A program made the translations under genes and the position numbers. From NCBI RefSeq assembly GCF_000212355.1, contig NC_015496.1, positions 2,450,001-2,514,000 on the forward strand: DNA of 64,000 nucleotides, in the 5' to 3' direction. How positions within the stretch are numbered: position 1 is the stretch's first letter; every line of letters begins with the position of its first letter. The DNA comes from Dokdonia sp. 4H-3-7-5 (GTDB taxonomy: Bacteria > Bacteroidota > Bacteroidia > Flavobacteriales > Flavobacteriaceae). This document shows positions 43,826 to 53,617 of the stretch, piece after piece. The notes under the pieces were generated by a model that saw nothing but the letters and a program-made list of their open reading frames with translations, ran no database searches and was not told the origin of the DNA.

Positions 43826-44999
43826 CTAGTGTGTCAAAAAAGGTAAATGCCTCTGTGATCATTTCTGGATGTAAGATTTTGGCAAGATCTCGCAATACTA
43901 AATCAGGTCTGTTAGGCGCTAGCTCGTAATATAACAAACCGCCAGTTTCTCCTTTGTACTTTGCAAACGTGTAAACCTTCTTGTTTTTAAATGCGTCAAA
44001 CTGAGCATAAGCGGGATTGTCACTCGCAAGCTTAGCATAACTAGTGTACTGTCCTGGTGCTATCCAGAAGTCGGCTTGCTGTCCTTTCTCTAGCACAGAT
44101 TCTATACTTAGTGCGATACTTCCAGCTCCCTCGGTCTCAGACCACAAGTAATTACCGCCAGCATCTTCAAGCACTTTTGCTTGCCAGCTGTCACCTTTAG
44201 GTAAGTACCAGATATCTTTAAACATGCCTCCACTTAAAACTGTAGGCTTATTCTCTATAGCGGCTATTTGCTCTTTTATTAGATTGTAGTTGTTTTTAAT
44301 ATGATTAAAAATGCTATCTGCCTCGCGCTCCTTGCCATAAAGTGCGCCAAAAAACTTAATCCATTCTGCTTTTCCTAGTGGGTCTTTCTCCACCCAATCT
44401 CCATTATATAGTACAGGAATTCCAGCTCGTTCTACACTGTTAAGCGACTTGTTTTCTCCCTCTACACCAAAGCTTATAATTGCTTCTGGGCGCAGCTCGA
44501 TAGTGAGTTCTGTATTGAGAGATTCATTTTGCCCAAGGTCAATGATTTCTTTGTTTGCAATACGCTTTCGCGAAAGCGGACTAGAAATATAATCAAGATT
44601 AGGAAAACCTTTTAAAGTCTCTGCAACACCTAGCATTTCTAACGAAGGGATATGTGTCGTAGAAGTAACGACAACAGTGTTTAACGGCGTTTTGAGAATT
44701 GCATCTACACCTTGTGATTTAAGCGTTTCTTCTAGTGTGTTAGACAGCTCTATATCTGTATTATTTCCAGAAGAATCTCTCGGTATTAGAGCATACTTAA
44801 ACACCTTTTGCGCTCCAGGAAATGCTTCTGTAACTGTAATAATTGTATGATTTGTGTATTGTTTTATAGAGAATCCGTTTGCATAATCTATAGACAAAGA
44901 AATGCCTTGGCTTTCGTTGTTTTTAACCTCTTTTGATTTCTCTTTACATGAAATGAAAAGCGATAACAAGCCAACTAGAAATAGGGTAGTATTCTTCAT
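43818..44999 (-). CDS. btuF: Periplasmic binding lipoprotein (BtuF-like)
   Basis: The 393-residue lipoprotein (lipobox LLSLFISC, Cys18) has the two-lobed binding fold linked by a helix: ITVTEAFPGAQKVFKYALIP and VVVTSTTHIPSLEMLGVAETLKGFP in lobe one, GSIALSIESVLEKGQQADFWI in lobe two. It would deliver cobalamin to the permease. It is first in the minus-strand operon; a consensus -7 element sits only 4 bases before its start. A palindrome copy is read as PLSRKRIAN. Ligand is inferred from the riboswitch-linked receptor next door. Confidence 0.86.
   Translation of the reverse strand: MKNTTLFLVGLLSLFISCKEKSKEVKNNESQGISLSIDYANGFSIKQYTNHTIITVTEAFPGAQKVFKYALIPRDSSGNNTDIELSNTLEETLKSQGVDAILKTPLNTVVVTSTTHIPSLEMLGVAETLKGFPNLDYISSPLSRKRIANKEIIDLGQNESLNTELTIELRPEAIISFGVEGENKSLNSVERAGIPVLYNGDWVEKDPLGKAEWIKFFGALYGKEREADSIFNHIKNNYNLIKEQIAAIENKPTVLSGGMFKDIWYLPKGDSWQAKVLEDAGGNYLWSETEGAGSIALSIESVLEKGQQADFWIAPGQYTSYAKLASDNPAYAQFDAFKNKKVYTFAKYKGETGGLLYYELAPNRPDLVLRDLAKILHPEMITEAFTFFDTLDE
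44563..44578. repeat. TTTCGCGAAA palindrome copy 17 (16 bp), in the btuF-like gene
   Basis: It is read as PLSRKRIA on the minus strand. Confidence 0.85.
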
Positions 45000-45003
45000 C
45001 TGT

Positions 45004-45035
45004 CAAAAGTAGCATTAAAATAATCAATGCGACAA
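45004..45035 (-). promoter_or_regulatory. Promoter of the btuF-type operon, nearly leaderless
   Basis: On the minus strand TTG, 21 bases, then TACTTTTG, a full Bacteroidota promoter. The final G is 4 bases before the ATG at 44999, so the mRNA would begin at or next to the start codon, leaving no room for a riboswitch on this side. Confidence 0.65.
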
Positions 45036-45135
45036 GGGCTCATTTAAGTTTAGAAATTTGCGACTTGAGGTTGTGATTAGTTTTCAACTATTTATAGATA
45101 GACTGAAACATAGTTATGTATATTTGTGCCGAATT

Positions 45136-45312
45136 TTGGTTCTGATGTGCTACACGAGCACGGAGGATTAATAGGGAATTCCGTTAAAAACGGAAGCTGT
45201 TCCCGCAACTGTAAGCTAAGCCCTTTAGGGGTTTGTTACTACTACAAAGCCACTGTCGCAAGGTGTTGTGATGGGAAGGTGTAACAAAAGCAAGCCAGGA
45301 GACCTGCCACAA
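45136..45312 (+). promoter_or_regulatory. Cobalamin riboswitch
   Basis: The conserved parts appear in order: TTGGTTCTGATG at the 5' end, GGGAA...TTCCCGCAACTGTAA core (about 45174-45215), GCCACTG, GGGAAGG, and the B12 box AAGCCAGGAGACCTGCC at about 45292-45308. It lies about 45 bases upstream of the BtuB-like receptor start. No strong terminator follows, so control of translation is likely; a small hairpin CTCT...AGAG lies at about 45335-45348 near the start codon. Confidence 0.95.
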
Positions 45313-45358
45313 TTCTTAATTAAAATCAAGCGACTCTCGGGTAAAGAGGCGGTAGATA

Positions 45359-47215
45359 ATGAGACATATTTTTCTTTTTATTGCAGTGATGCTGTATGCA
45401 CACGCGTCTGTTGGACAGATAGATACACTTCAAGTTTTACCTGAAGTGATATTGAGTGACGTAAAGTTACGAGAGCACAGCGTGGGGATTGCAATTCAAA
45501 AAGTATCTGATAGTATATTACAGCAATCTAGAACATCTCTTACAGATGTTTTGAAGAATAATACAAGTATATACTTTAGAGAAAATGGTCCTGGTGGGGT
45601 TTCTTCGGCGTCTTTTAGAGGAACAAATGCTTCTCAAACAGCCGTGGTGTGGAATGGTATCAACATCAATAGTCAGCTCACAGGTCAAACGGATTTTAAT
45701 ACCATCTCCACAAATAATTACGATAATCTTGATGTGCGTGCAGGTGGTGGTAGCATTATTTATGGTTCAGGAGCAATAGGAGGGAGCGTCCATCTTAATA
45801 ATGAGATCCAGTTTTATAAACATGCGGAGACTACAATTTCTGCTGGTTACGGGAGTTTTGATACGCAGGTAGCACATGCAAAAACTCGATTTTCTACAGA
45901 GAAATTATATGTCGATGTAGGAGCAGATTTCCAGCAGTCTGAAAATGATTTTGATTATCTTGATACAAATGATTTGTTTAATGCAAACGGTCAATATGAG
46001 AATCTAGACCTCAATTTTAATGTGGGCTACTTATTATCAACTGCTAGAGACAAAACTCACATTTTAAAATTACATCACAATACATATTTAGGTGATCGCA
46101 ATTTTTCTGGAACGCTCACTGCACCATCTAATGATGCTTATGAGGATCGCAACACGAGAACCTTAGTTGCTTGGGAAAATCTAAGCAAGCGCTATGATGG
46201 TATTTTAAGGCTAGCACATATCTATGAGCAATTTAGATACTATGCAAATAATGAGTCAGACCTTAATGACTTAGGGAAAGCCACGCGTTACCTAGCAAAC
46301 TATGAGGGAACTTTAAAAATAGATCCATCCAAGAGACTTACTTTTTTGGGAGAAATAAACACCATTTCGGCAGCGGGAGCTTCTATTGAGAAAGCATCTA
46401 GAACGAGTGCATCTGCTGTTGCATTGTGGAAACACCAATTGCTGTCGGCATTACGTTATGAAATACAGGTAAGGCAGGAAGTTGTTGAAGATTATAGTAG
46501 TCCATTCTTACTAGGGGTTGGTTTGGATTACGCTTTCGCGAAAGCGTATAAATTTTCATTCAACGCTTCCCGCAATTACCGTATACCTACATTTAATGAC
46601 ACCTACTGGGCGGGACCTGGGGCTACAGGGAATCCAGATATTCAACCAGAAACTAGTAAACAAGCCGAGTTAGGGGTTTCTAGAAGCCAGAACAACATCA
46701 CCTTAGGTTTGCGAGGTTTTTATATAGATACGGACGATCTCATTAAGTGGCAACCTAATAGTGCGGGAATATGGAGTCCAGTAAACATTGAAGATACGGA
46801 GCATTATGGTGCTGAATTTTCTTTTAAACTAGATAAGAAAATAGGACAGCATCGTCTGGCAGCAAGCGCAGCATACGCTTATACAATTGCAGAGAATGCA
46901 GAAACTAATAGGCAACTTATTTATGTTCCTAAAAATAAAGGAACTGTGGGAGTGAGTTATAATTATAGTTGGCTTAGTTCATATGTGCAGGGAATTTATA
47001 ATGGAAGTGTATTTACTACAACAGATAATACTTCAACAGTGGCAGATTCCTTTGTTGCAAATGCAGGCATAACTGCAGAGCTCTTTAAAAATGGAAATCG
47101 TAAGATGACCTTATCCACCAAATTGAATAATGTCTTGAATATAAATTACCAGACGGTCGCTTTTAGACCTAATCCTGGCCGCAACTTTTTAATACAAACA
47201 ACGTATACTTTTTAA
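45359..47215 (+). CDS. btuB: BtuB-like TonB-dependent receptor
   Basis: This outer-membrane receptor of 618 residues has a signal peptide (1-19), a plug domain with ILSDVKLREHSVGIAIQKV and SFRGTNASQTAVVWNGININSQLTGQTDF, and a 22-strand barrel that ends with the aromatic YTF. A cobalamin riboswitch directly upstream makes vitamin B12 or a related corrinoid the probable ligand. The next gene, 8 bases downstream, is a BtuG-like surface lipoprotein. A perfect 20-bp palindrome copy is read as YAFAKAYKF in a barrel strand. Confidence 0.9.
   Translation: MRHIFLFIAVMLYAHASVGQIDTLQVLPEVILSDVKLREHSVGIAIQKVSDSILQQSRTSLTDVLKNNTSIYFRENGPGGVSSASFRGTNASQTAVVWNGININSQLTGQTDFNTISTNNYDNLDVRAGGGSIIYGSGAIGGSVHLNNEIQFYKHAETTISAGYGSFDTQVAHAKTRFSTEKLYVDVGADFQQSENDFDYLDTNDLFNANGQYENLDLNFNVGYLLSTARDKTHILKLHHNTYLGDRNFSGTLTAPSNDAYEDRNTRTLVAWENLSKRYDGILRLAHIYEQFRYYANNESDLNDLGKATRYLANYEGTLKIDPSKRLTFLGEINTISAAGASIEKASRTSASAVALWKHQLLSALRYEIQVRQEVVEDYSSPFLLGVGLDYAFAKAYKFSFNASRNYRIPTFNDTYWAGPGATGNPDIQPETSKQAELGVSRSQNNITLGLRGFYIDTDDLIKWQPNSAGIWSPVNIEDTEHYGAEFSFKLDKKIGQHRLAASAAYAYTIAENAETNRQLIYVPKNKGTVGVSYNYSWLSSYVQGIYNGSVFTTTDNTSTVADSFVANAGITAELFKNGNRKMTLSTKLNNVLNINYQTVAFRPNPGRNFLIQTTYTF
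46529..46548. repeat. TTTCGCGAAA palindrome copy 18 (20 bp), in btuB
   Basis: TACGCTTTCGCGAAAGCGTA is read as YAFAKAY within a transmembrane beta strand. Confidence 0.9.
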
Positions 47216-47223
47216 ACACAATT

Positions 47224-48297
47224 ATGAAAAAAACAATTTATTTATTATCCGTACTATCGCTATTTGCTTTCTCTTGTGAAAGTGATGATGACTTCACAGA
47301 GCCGATTATAGAAGTAGAAGTAGAAGATGAGGCCTATGAGAATGGATTTTTAGTGACTAATCAAGGACCTTTTAATAATGGTTTTGGAACAGTCTCGTTT
47401 ATCGACGAAGGATTAACTACTTCAGAAAATAATATTTATCAAACGGTAAATGATGATAACCTAGGTAACATTGTACAGTCAATAGGGTTTACAGAGGATA
47501 ATGCTTATGTGGTTGCAAATATTGGGAATAGACTAACGATAGTAGACAGATTTACATTTGAGGAAATAGCTCGTATAGAAACTGGTTTATCTAACCCAAG
47601 ATTTTTTACAAGTGCAAACGGGAAAGGATATTTGACTAACTGGGGAGATGGAGCAGATGCTACAGATGATTATATCGCAGTTATAGATCTTAGCACTAAT
47701 ACAATTACCAATACTATCGCAGTAGAAGAAGGACCTGAAGAAATACTATATAATGGCACATATCTTTATGTAACAAACCAAGGTGGTTTTGGTGTAAATG
47801 ATATTGTTACTGTAATTGATCCTGCTACAGATACAGTGATTACAACAATACCAGTAGGTGATGCACCTAATGGATTAGAGTTAGATAGCTCAGGGAACTT
47901 ATGGGTGCTTGCCGGTGGTTCACCATCATTTACAGGTACTGAGACTGCAGGGAGTTTATCTGTAATCAATACAACTACCAATACTGTATCTGCTTCATTT
48001 GATTTTGGAGTGACAGATCACCCTAACTATATTAATATAGAAGGCCAGAACCTTTATTACTATTTAAATGGGGAGGTTTTTGTTTCTTCTACTACAGATT
48101 TTGAAATACCTACGACTCCAGAATTAACAGGATTATCTTTATTTAATATGATTGTACGAGGAGATACTTTATTAGGTACAAATGCAGGAGATTTTGCAAG
48201 CAACGGTTCGGTTGAAGTTTATAATGTTTCAACAGGAGAGTTAATTAATACACTTACAGTTGGTATCATACCTGAAAACATTTATTTTAATGAGTAG
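47224..48297 (+). CDS. BtuG-like beta-propeller surface lipoprotein (YncE/DUF5074 type)
   Basis: The 357-residue protein has a signal peptide and lipobox FAFSC (Cys18) followed by an acidic ESDDDF stretch, typical of surface-exposed lipoproteins in Bacteroidota. The rest is a run of beta-propeller blades with recurring DLSTNTITNTIAVEEGP- and DPATDTVITTIPVGDAPNGL-like units. In Bacteroides, BtuG lipoproteins of this type bind B12 very tightly and pass it to BtuB. Its place 8 bases after the riboswitch-controlled receptor supports the same role here. A bidirectional terminator follows. Confidence 0.8.
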   Translation: MKKTIYLLSVLSLFAFSCESDDDFTEPIIEVEVEDEAYENGFLVTNQGPFNNGFGTVSFIDEGLTTSENNIYQTVNDDNLGNIVQSIGFTEDNAYVVANIGNRLTIVDRFTFEEIARIETGLSNPRFFTSANGKGYLTNWGDGADATDDYIAVIDLSTNTITNTIAVEEGPEEILYNGTYLYVTNQGGFGVNDIVTVIDPATDTVITTIPVGDAPNGLELDSSGNLWVLAGGSPSFTGTETAGSLSVINTTTNTVSASFDFGVTDHPNYINIEGQNLYYYLNGEVFVSSTTDFEIPTTPELTGLSLFNMIVRGDTLLGTNAGDFASNGSVEVYNVSTGELINTLTVGIIPENIYFNE

Positions 48298-48323
48298 TAT
48301 TCATTTCTAGAATAGATTATAAT

Positions 48324-48356
48324 AAAAAAGGGGTAACGTATTGTTACCCCTTTTTT
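48324..48356. terminator. Bidirectional terminator
   Basis: AAAAAAGGGGTAAC pairs with GTTACCCCTTTTTT (14 bp), loop GTATT. It lies between the convergent BtuG-like and S41 peptidase genes and can serve both. Confidence 0.95.
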
Positions 48357-48375
48357 ATTACTCTTAAATTGATGT

Positions 48376-49815
48376 TTATAAATCGATGCGATCTACCATC
48401 ATACGCTGGTATAATGGATCTTCTTGTTCTGAATCGTAAATAGATCGTTGTATGCTGGTATTGTAGTTTGTGCTACTTCTACCATTTAATATAATGTCTA
48501 TAGCTGCATCTAATAGTGGCTCCCCTAGTTCACCTAGTTGTCCAAAGTTTTCAAAATCTTCGGCAATTAGTAAGTCTGGTGTAAACCCATCAAAGTAGTC
48601 TGTTAGCCCGTCAGCGTTTACAGATTTTAATACTAATGGAAGCATTACATAACGGTGATTAGGATTTGCCTCAGAGCGACGGAAATTAGGTGCAGGAGCA
48701 TCATATAATAAAAATGAACCTTCAAATTTACCTACGGTGTTAGTTCCTATTTGAATTACCTCAATGTAAGGATCAAGACCACTTAGTATAAGTTCGCTCG
48801 CACTTGCAGATCTTCCTGTTGTTAATACAAAAACTCTTGTTAATCCTAAGCTGTTTATAGCAGGGCCATCATCTCCAGAGCCTAGATTATTATTAAATCT
48901 TCTTACAAATTCATTTTCTTGATTTCTATCTGCATTATACTCTTGCGTTATGAATTCTTCACCGTTAAATTGCCCAGTAATCATTGTAGAGAGATCATTT
49001 GCGGTTTCTATAGATCCACCTCCATTATATCTTAAATCAAGAACAAGATCTGTAACTCCCGCACTACGGAATTGTGCAAAAGCAGCGTTGAGTTCGCTAT
49101 CAAATTCATTAGTAAATCCTGTGTAATGTAGATATCCTATTTCATTACCTCCTACACTTAATACGTTTACCGTATGTACAGGGTTTATGGTGAGTTCAGT
49201 TTTTGTAATTAGAATTTCTTCTCCTGTAACAGTGAAGTCTGTTCCATCATAGGTCGCTAATCCTATGGTGTAAGTATCTGGTGCAAAAAAGCTATCAAAA
49301 TTTGTGCTTCCATCTATCGGTTGTCCATCGCTACTTGTGAGTGGTTGTCCATCTACAAGTGTAAATATCATTCCTCGCTCTGCTCCGGCAAGATCTGCCG
49401 GGCTGCCATTAACTACATAGCGTACAACCCCAAAAGCAGTAGTAGGATCGTTGGGCATAATTAATAAAGATAGATTTAATCCAGAAGAAGTACGTATACC
49501 TGCAAGGGAGTTTTCAAGAGCAACATAGTCATCTCTTAATATACTGAAGCGATCTCTTGTAGATGTAAGCGCATCAAAAGCAGCTTCTGGAGAAGAGAAC
49601 TGACTTAAATAATCAAATCTTGCGGCGTCATTATCAAAAAAGTCATTTGCTAGTTCTGGTACGTCTTCTTTATATAACGACCAATAATTTAGCCCTCGAT
49701 ATACAAAGTCCGAGATTTCTGTGCTACTAGCTGGTCTTAAATTATCATCAAGGTCATCATCACAAGAACTTAAGAATACAAGAAGTAAAAGTGATAGGAG
49801 TGTTATGTTTTTCAT
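48376..49815 (-). CDS. S41 family peptidase, lipoprotein
   Basis: It is a C-terminal-processing-type serine protease of 479 residues from the ATG at 49815. This start gives a lipobox VFLSSC followed by DDD; an upstream in-frame start at 49869 would add 18 residues before the signal peptide. A PDZ-like region (about 105-190, with GVVRYVVNGSPADLAGAERGMIF) precedes the protease core DLVLDLRYNGGGSIETA, and the nucleophile Ser is in TGRSASASELILSGL. It probably acts at the cell surface or in the periplasm. Confidence 0.88.
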   Translation of the reverse strand: MKNITLLSLLLLVFLSSCDDDLDDNLRPASSTEISDFVYRGLNYWSLYKEDVPELANDFFDNDAARFDYLSQFSSPEAAFDALTSTRDRFSILRDDYVALENSLAGIRTSSGLNLSLLIMPNDPTTAFGVVRYVVNGSPADLAGAERGMIFTLVDGQPLTSSDGQPIDGSTNFDSFFAPDTYTIGLATYDGTDFTVTGEEILITKTELTINPVHTVNVLSVGGNEIGYLHYTGFTNEFDSELNAAFAQFRSAGVTDLVLDLRYNGGGSIETANDLSTMITGQFNGEEFITQEYNADRNQENEFVRRFNNNLGSGDDGPAINSLGLTRVFVLTTGRSASASELILSGLDPYIEVIQIGTNTVGKFEGSFLLYDAPAPNFRRSEANPNHRYVMLPLVLKSVNADGLTDYFDGFTPDLLIAEDFENFGQLGELGEPLLDAAIDIILNGRSSTNYNTSIQRSIYDSEQEDPLYQRMMVDRIDL

Positions 49816-49899
49816 CAATAATGAGGGTTTAATGTGACTTACTGTAAATATAGTTAAACGTAATAGCACAGCAAAGATTACAAGGAATCACGTAATTTC

Positions 49900-49938
49900 A
49901 TAAAAAAACCTCTCTATAAATGAATATAGAGAGGTTTT
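49900..49938 (-). terminator. Intrinsic terminator after the large TonB-dependent receptor
   Basis: AAAACCTCTCTATA (49905-49918) pairs with TATAGAGAGGTTTT (49925-49938), 14 bp perfect. On the minus strand it follows the receptor stop by about 17 bases and continues into a T-run. Confidence 0.93.
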
Positions 49939-49955
49939 CATTAAAAATCAGATCC

Positions 49956-52760
49956 TTAGAACTGGTAGTTAAGAGATAAGTTAAACATAGTACCTAACTG
50001 GCTAAAGTGATAACCGTCATAAGTCATCTGAGAATAACGCTGGTTAAAAGTTATTAAATTAGACTGATTTTGCGTTGCTGCAGCATCTGCTAGTATAGCT
50101 GACCCTGCTGCATTTTCTGCTTTAAATTCCCACTCTGGTAATACATTCAATAAGTTGTTTACGTTAAGTGCAAGCGTGATCTTTTCAGTTACATTATAGT
50201 TGATACCAAGATCTGTAACAATCTTAGGGATAAACTCTGTGCGTAAGTTGTCATCAAGCCCTTGTTGCTTAAATGTAGTCTTTCCGAAATATGTATTGTT
50301 TAGAGAGAAAGCAAACTTCCCAATATCATAGTTACCACCTAAGATCCACTTAGTTCTAGGTCTAGACGTGAAGAATAATGCTTCTTGCGTAGCGTTTACT
50401 ACAGACTGTCCAGAATCCTCAACAAGTTGTGGATTTTTTACAGCACCATCACGTTCATTTGTAATTGTATAATTACCAGATAGATTAAGTCCAAGCTTAC
50501 CGTTACCTAGCTCGATATTTCTTTTACTAATCACTACGTCAAGTCCAGAAGTTCTTGTGTCAATAGCATTAGAAAAGAAACTTACATCGCTCAGGTTATT
50601 GTCTCTTAAAATATCATCTAGTGGAGTAGTACCTATATTATTTCCATCATCATCAAAAGCAGTTCCTGTAATTTCAGATCCTAACACGATACGATCTTTT
50701 ACAGCAATGTTGTAGTAATCTACTGTAAACGTAAGATTGTTTGCTAGTTTACCACCAAAACCAATGGTGAAGTTATTTGATGTCTCTGCATCTAGTTCAT
50801 CAATTCCTAATAATTGGGCTTGTGTAGACACGTTATTTACTAAACCTCCCACTTGAATACCTTGACCTGGGATAAAGCTATATTGTGCTTTTTGTGTATA
50901 AATCTGGTGTAATGTAGGAGCTCTAAATCCAGTAGATAATGAACCTCTTACTGTGAGATTGTCTGTAAGCTTATAGCGTGAGCTAAATTTATAAACAAAT
51001 GTATTACCAAAATCAGAGTAATTTTCTGTTCTAACTGTTCCGCTTAATAAGAAAGCATCAGTAACGTCATAATCTAAAGAGAAATAACCTCCAAAGTTGT
51101 AACGGTTGAATTTTCCAGAGTTTTCTGGGCTGTTACCTGCAAAAGAATCTGCACCACCACCATCATAAGAATCAAGCTTTCCTTCAATTACCTCAAATAC
51201 CTCATTTCTAAACTCAGCACCAAATCCAATACTTACTTTGTCTGAAAGTACTCTAGAGATATCAATGTTACCTACATTATGAGTAAATTTTGTTCCACCC
51301 GGATCAAATGATCTAGCACTGTTTTCTCTATACAGTTGAGATCCTTCCGTAAGTTCTCCATCCTCAACAGTACCATTACCATTTCCATCAATGAATACAG
51401 CAGGAGAGTAGACAAAATTTCCATTTTGAGAGTTATTCACTTGGTACGTTTGTGTGTTTCCACCCGTTGTATAACTAGCGTCAACATTCCAGTCATTAAT
51501 GGTAGTTCTAATTCCAATTGTACCATTATAATCATTAAGTAGCCCTTCAAAAGTAGGAACATAACCATCATAACCACCTGGGTTGTTAGGGTTGTCTCCT
51601 GGGAAGAAGTCTCCTAAATAAGGAAATTCTTCAATTGTTCTCCAATATGGAGTTCTGTAGTTTGCAAAACTATTTACCTTCTTATAAACATAAGCGGTAT
51701 TGAAATACAACTCAGTATTATCACTTAAGTCAAAACCTCCATTTACTAGAAATTTAGAAGATGCAGTTTCTGGTGATCCGTTAATGTTATTTGCATCTGG
51801 GTTACGAGATAAAAATTCTTGAACATCTGCAAGGTCTGCTCCAAAGTCACCAGCTTCTCCAGCAGCATCTACTGTACCAGGTCTGTTTGCAAGGTTTACT
51901 TTAGAGAAGTCTACGGTATAGTTTATAAAACCTTTGTCATCTCCTATAGTAGAACCATTATTCACACTGATTCCTACCATCTCACCATCACCTTCAGAAG
52001 TGATTCCTGTTCTTAGCGTCGCCGAACCTTGATTATCATTATCTTTTAAGATAACGTTCATTACACCAGCAATTGCGTCAGATCCGTATTGTGCAGATGC
52101 ACCATCACGTAATATTTCTACACGCTTGATTGCATCTGTAGGGATTGCAGAGATATCTGCACCAGTCTCCCCACGTCCTGGAGAAGTTTGAGTATAAAGA
52201 AGTGCACTTAAGTTCTTACGTTTACCATTGATTAAGATTAAGGTTCTAGAAGGCCCCATGTTTCTTATTTCATAAGGATCTAGAAGAGAAGTTGCATCAT
52301 TTACAGGAGTTTGTACTGTATTAAATGATGGTATCTTGTACTGTAAGGCTTTGTCAAATGTTACTTGACCTGTAGTTTGTAGTTCTTTTGCAGATACTAC
52401 ATCTACTGGTACAGCAGTGTCTACCTGACTTCTAGGAGCAGTTCTTGAGCCCACAAGTACCACTTCACCAAGACCTACACCTTCTTCAAGTGTTACATCA
52501 ATTGATGTTTTACCATTTACTGCTACGCGTTTTGTGTCAAAACCTAAATAGCTTATTTCTAAAGTACCGTCGCTCTGTACTGTAATATTATAATTACCAT
52601 CAAAATCTGTGATAGCGCCATTGGTAGTTCCTTTTTCAATGACGTTTGCGCCAGAGATGGGAACATTGTTTTTATCTGTTACTGTACCTGTGACAGTAAC
52701 TTGGGCAAATGAGGTCACACCAATTAATAGACCTAAAAGAGTAAACGTGAGTTTGTGCAT
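49956..52760 (-). CDS. TonB-dependent receptor with N-terminal carboxypeptidase-like domain
   Basis: This outer-membrane transporter of 934 residues has a signal peptide (1-19), a CarboxypepD_reg-like domain (20-105) starting QVTVTGTVTDKNNVPISGANV, and a plug with NMGPSRTLILINGKRKNLSALLYTQTSPGRGETGADISAIP and GASAQYGSDAIAGVMNVILK. A long barrel follows, ending with LNYQF. No SusD-like gene is adjacent, so it is not a typical polysaccharide locus; ligands of similar solitary receptors include metal chelates and peptides. The barrel has DPG and DG-rich extracellular loops. Ligand unknown. Confidence 0.92.
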   Translation of the reverse strand: MHKLTFTLLGLLIGVTSFAQVTVTGTVTDKNNVPISGANVIEKGTTNGAITDFDGNYNITVQSDGTLEISYLGFDTKRVAVNGKTSIDVTLEEGVGLGEVVLVGSRTAPRSQVDTAVPVDVVSAKELQTTGQVTFDKALQYKIPSFNTVQTPVNDATSLLDPYEIRNMGPSRTLILINGKRKNLSALLYTQTSPGRGETGADISAIPTDAIKRVEILRDGASAQYGSDAIAGVMNVILKDNDNQGSATLRTGITSEGDGEMVGISVNNGSTIGDDKGFINYTVDFSKVNLANRPGTVDAAGEAGDFGADLADVQEFLSRNPDANNINGSPETASSKFLVNGGFDLSDNTELYFNTAYVYKKVNSFANYRTPYWRTIEEFPYLGDFFPGDNPNNPGGYDGYVPTFEGLLNDYNGTIGIRTTINDWNVDASYTTGGNTQTYQVNNSQNGNFVYSPAVFIDGNGNGTVEDGELTEGSQLYRENSARSFDPGGTKFTHNVGNIDISRVLSDKVSIGFGAEFRNEVFEVIEGKLDSYDGGGADSFAGNSPENSGKFNRYNFGGYFSLDYDVTDAFLLSGTVRTENYSDFGNTFVYKFSSRYKLTDNLTVRGSLSTGFRAPTLHQIYTQKAQYSFIPGQGIQVGGLVNNVSTQAQLLGIDELDAETSNNFTIGFGGKLANNLTFTVDYYNIAVKDRIVLGSEITGTAFDDDGNNIGTTPLDDILRDNNLSDVSFFSNAIDTRTSGLDVVISKRNIELGNGKLGLNLSGNYTITNERDGAVKNPQLVEDSGQSVVNATQEALFFTSRPRTKWILGGNYDIGKFAFSLNNTYFGKTTFKQQGLDDNLRTEFIPKIVTDLGINYNVTEKITLALNVNNLLNVLPEWEFKAENAAGSAILADAAATQNQSNLITFNQRYSQMTYDGYHFSQLGTMFNLSLNYQF

Positions 52761-52954
52761 AGTTGATTTGTTAGTTTATAAATTTTAACAGATATTAAAT
52801 TATTGTTAATTTGTGTTAAAACTAAGATAAAAATTTAACGAAAACTGATGTTTACTACTTATTTTTTAATAAAAATTAGATTATTTACATTTTTCATTAG
52901 AAAAGAGGATGCGAGCAGCCATTGTCACTGGCTTTTATGCTAATTCTTAAAAAA

Positions 52955-53617
52955 TCATGTTATTGATTTGATTAACAGTGCGATATCGTTGTAGATTCGA
53001 TCGTACGTCTTTTTGCGCGTTCTGTAACCTAGGAAAGAGGAGCAATATATTGAGGTTTCTAGCTCGTTTATATTATATAAATCATCAATCTGTTCAAAAT
53101 GAGGTTCTTGCTGTGCTCGTTGTTCTAATGTATAGCCAATCCATTCTTTAGAAAAAAACATAGCTCCTTTTCTATTAAACAGTAAAATAAGCTCTGGAGA
53201 GATATGCTCAATAACTTCCTTTGTGATGGCTAATTGGCTTTTTAAAAAATCTCGACCCTTTTCATCCCTTAAGAAATATTCTATTTGTTTTTGTTCAGTA
53301 TGACGTTGATAAAATAAATCACAATAGGTAATTCCAAATTGCTCAAAGCCTTTAAGTAATGTCGAGAATTTTTTAAAATAGCGATCAGTACTTAAGTGGT
53401 CATAGTTATAGCTATATCCATTACTTCCTACAAAATCATTTCTTAATGAGGGATTAATCCCCATCACTAGTATTTTGGCTTTAGGATTTACTTCAGAGAA
53501 TATAAAACCTTCTTCAGCTATAGCAAGTTGCTCTGCTGTTATAGATTGACTTTTAAATTGTGTAAAAACTTGTTCAATTTTCGCTTTAAGCGCGCTATTA
53601 AAAGAATCGTTATTCAT
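52955..53617 (-). CDS. Uracil-DNA-glycosylase-fold protein of unknown specificity
   Basis: The 220-residue cytosolic protein contains AKILVMGINPSLRNDFVGSN near residues 47-66; GINPS at 53-57 resembles the catalytic loop GINPG of the mismatch-specific MUG branch of the uracil-DNA glycosylase superfamily. ELILLFNRKGAMFF fits the following central strand. The usual C-terminal His/Ser motif is not obvious, so activity is uncertain. Its start lies inside the last bases of the DUF1343 gene (8-base overlap), hence same transcript. Confidence 0.6.
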   Translation of the reverse strand: MNNDSFNSALKAKIEQVFTQFKSQSITAEQLAIAEEGFIFSEVNPKAKILVMGINPSLRNDFVGSNGYSYNYDHLSTDRYFKKFSTLLKGFEQFGITYCDLFYQRHTEQKQIEYFLRDEKGRDFLKSQLAITKEVIEHISPELILLFNRKGAMFFSKEWIGYTLEQRAQQEPHFEQIDDLYNINELETSIYCSSFLGYRTRKKTYDRIYNDIALLIKSIT

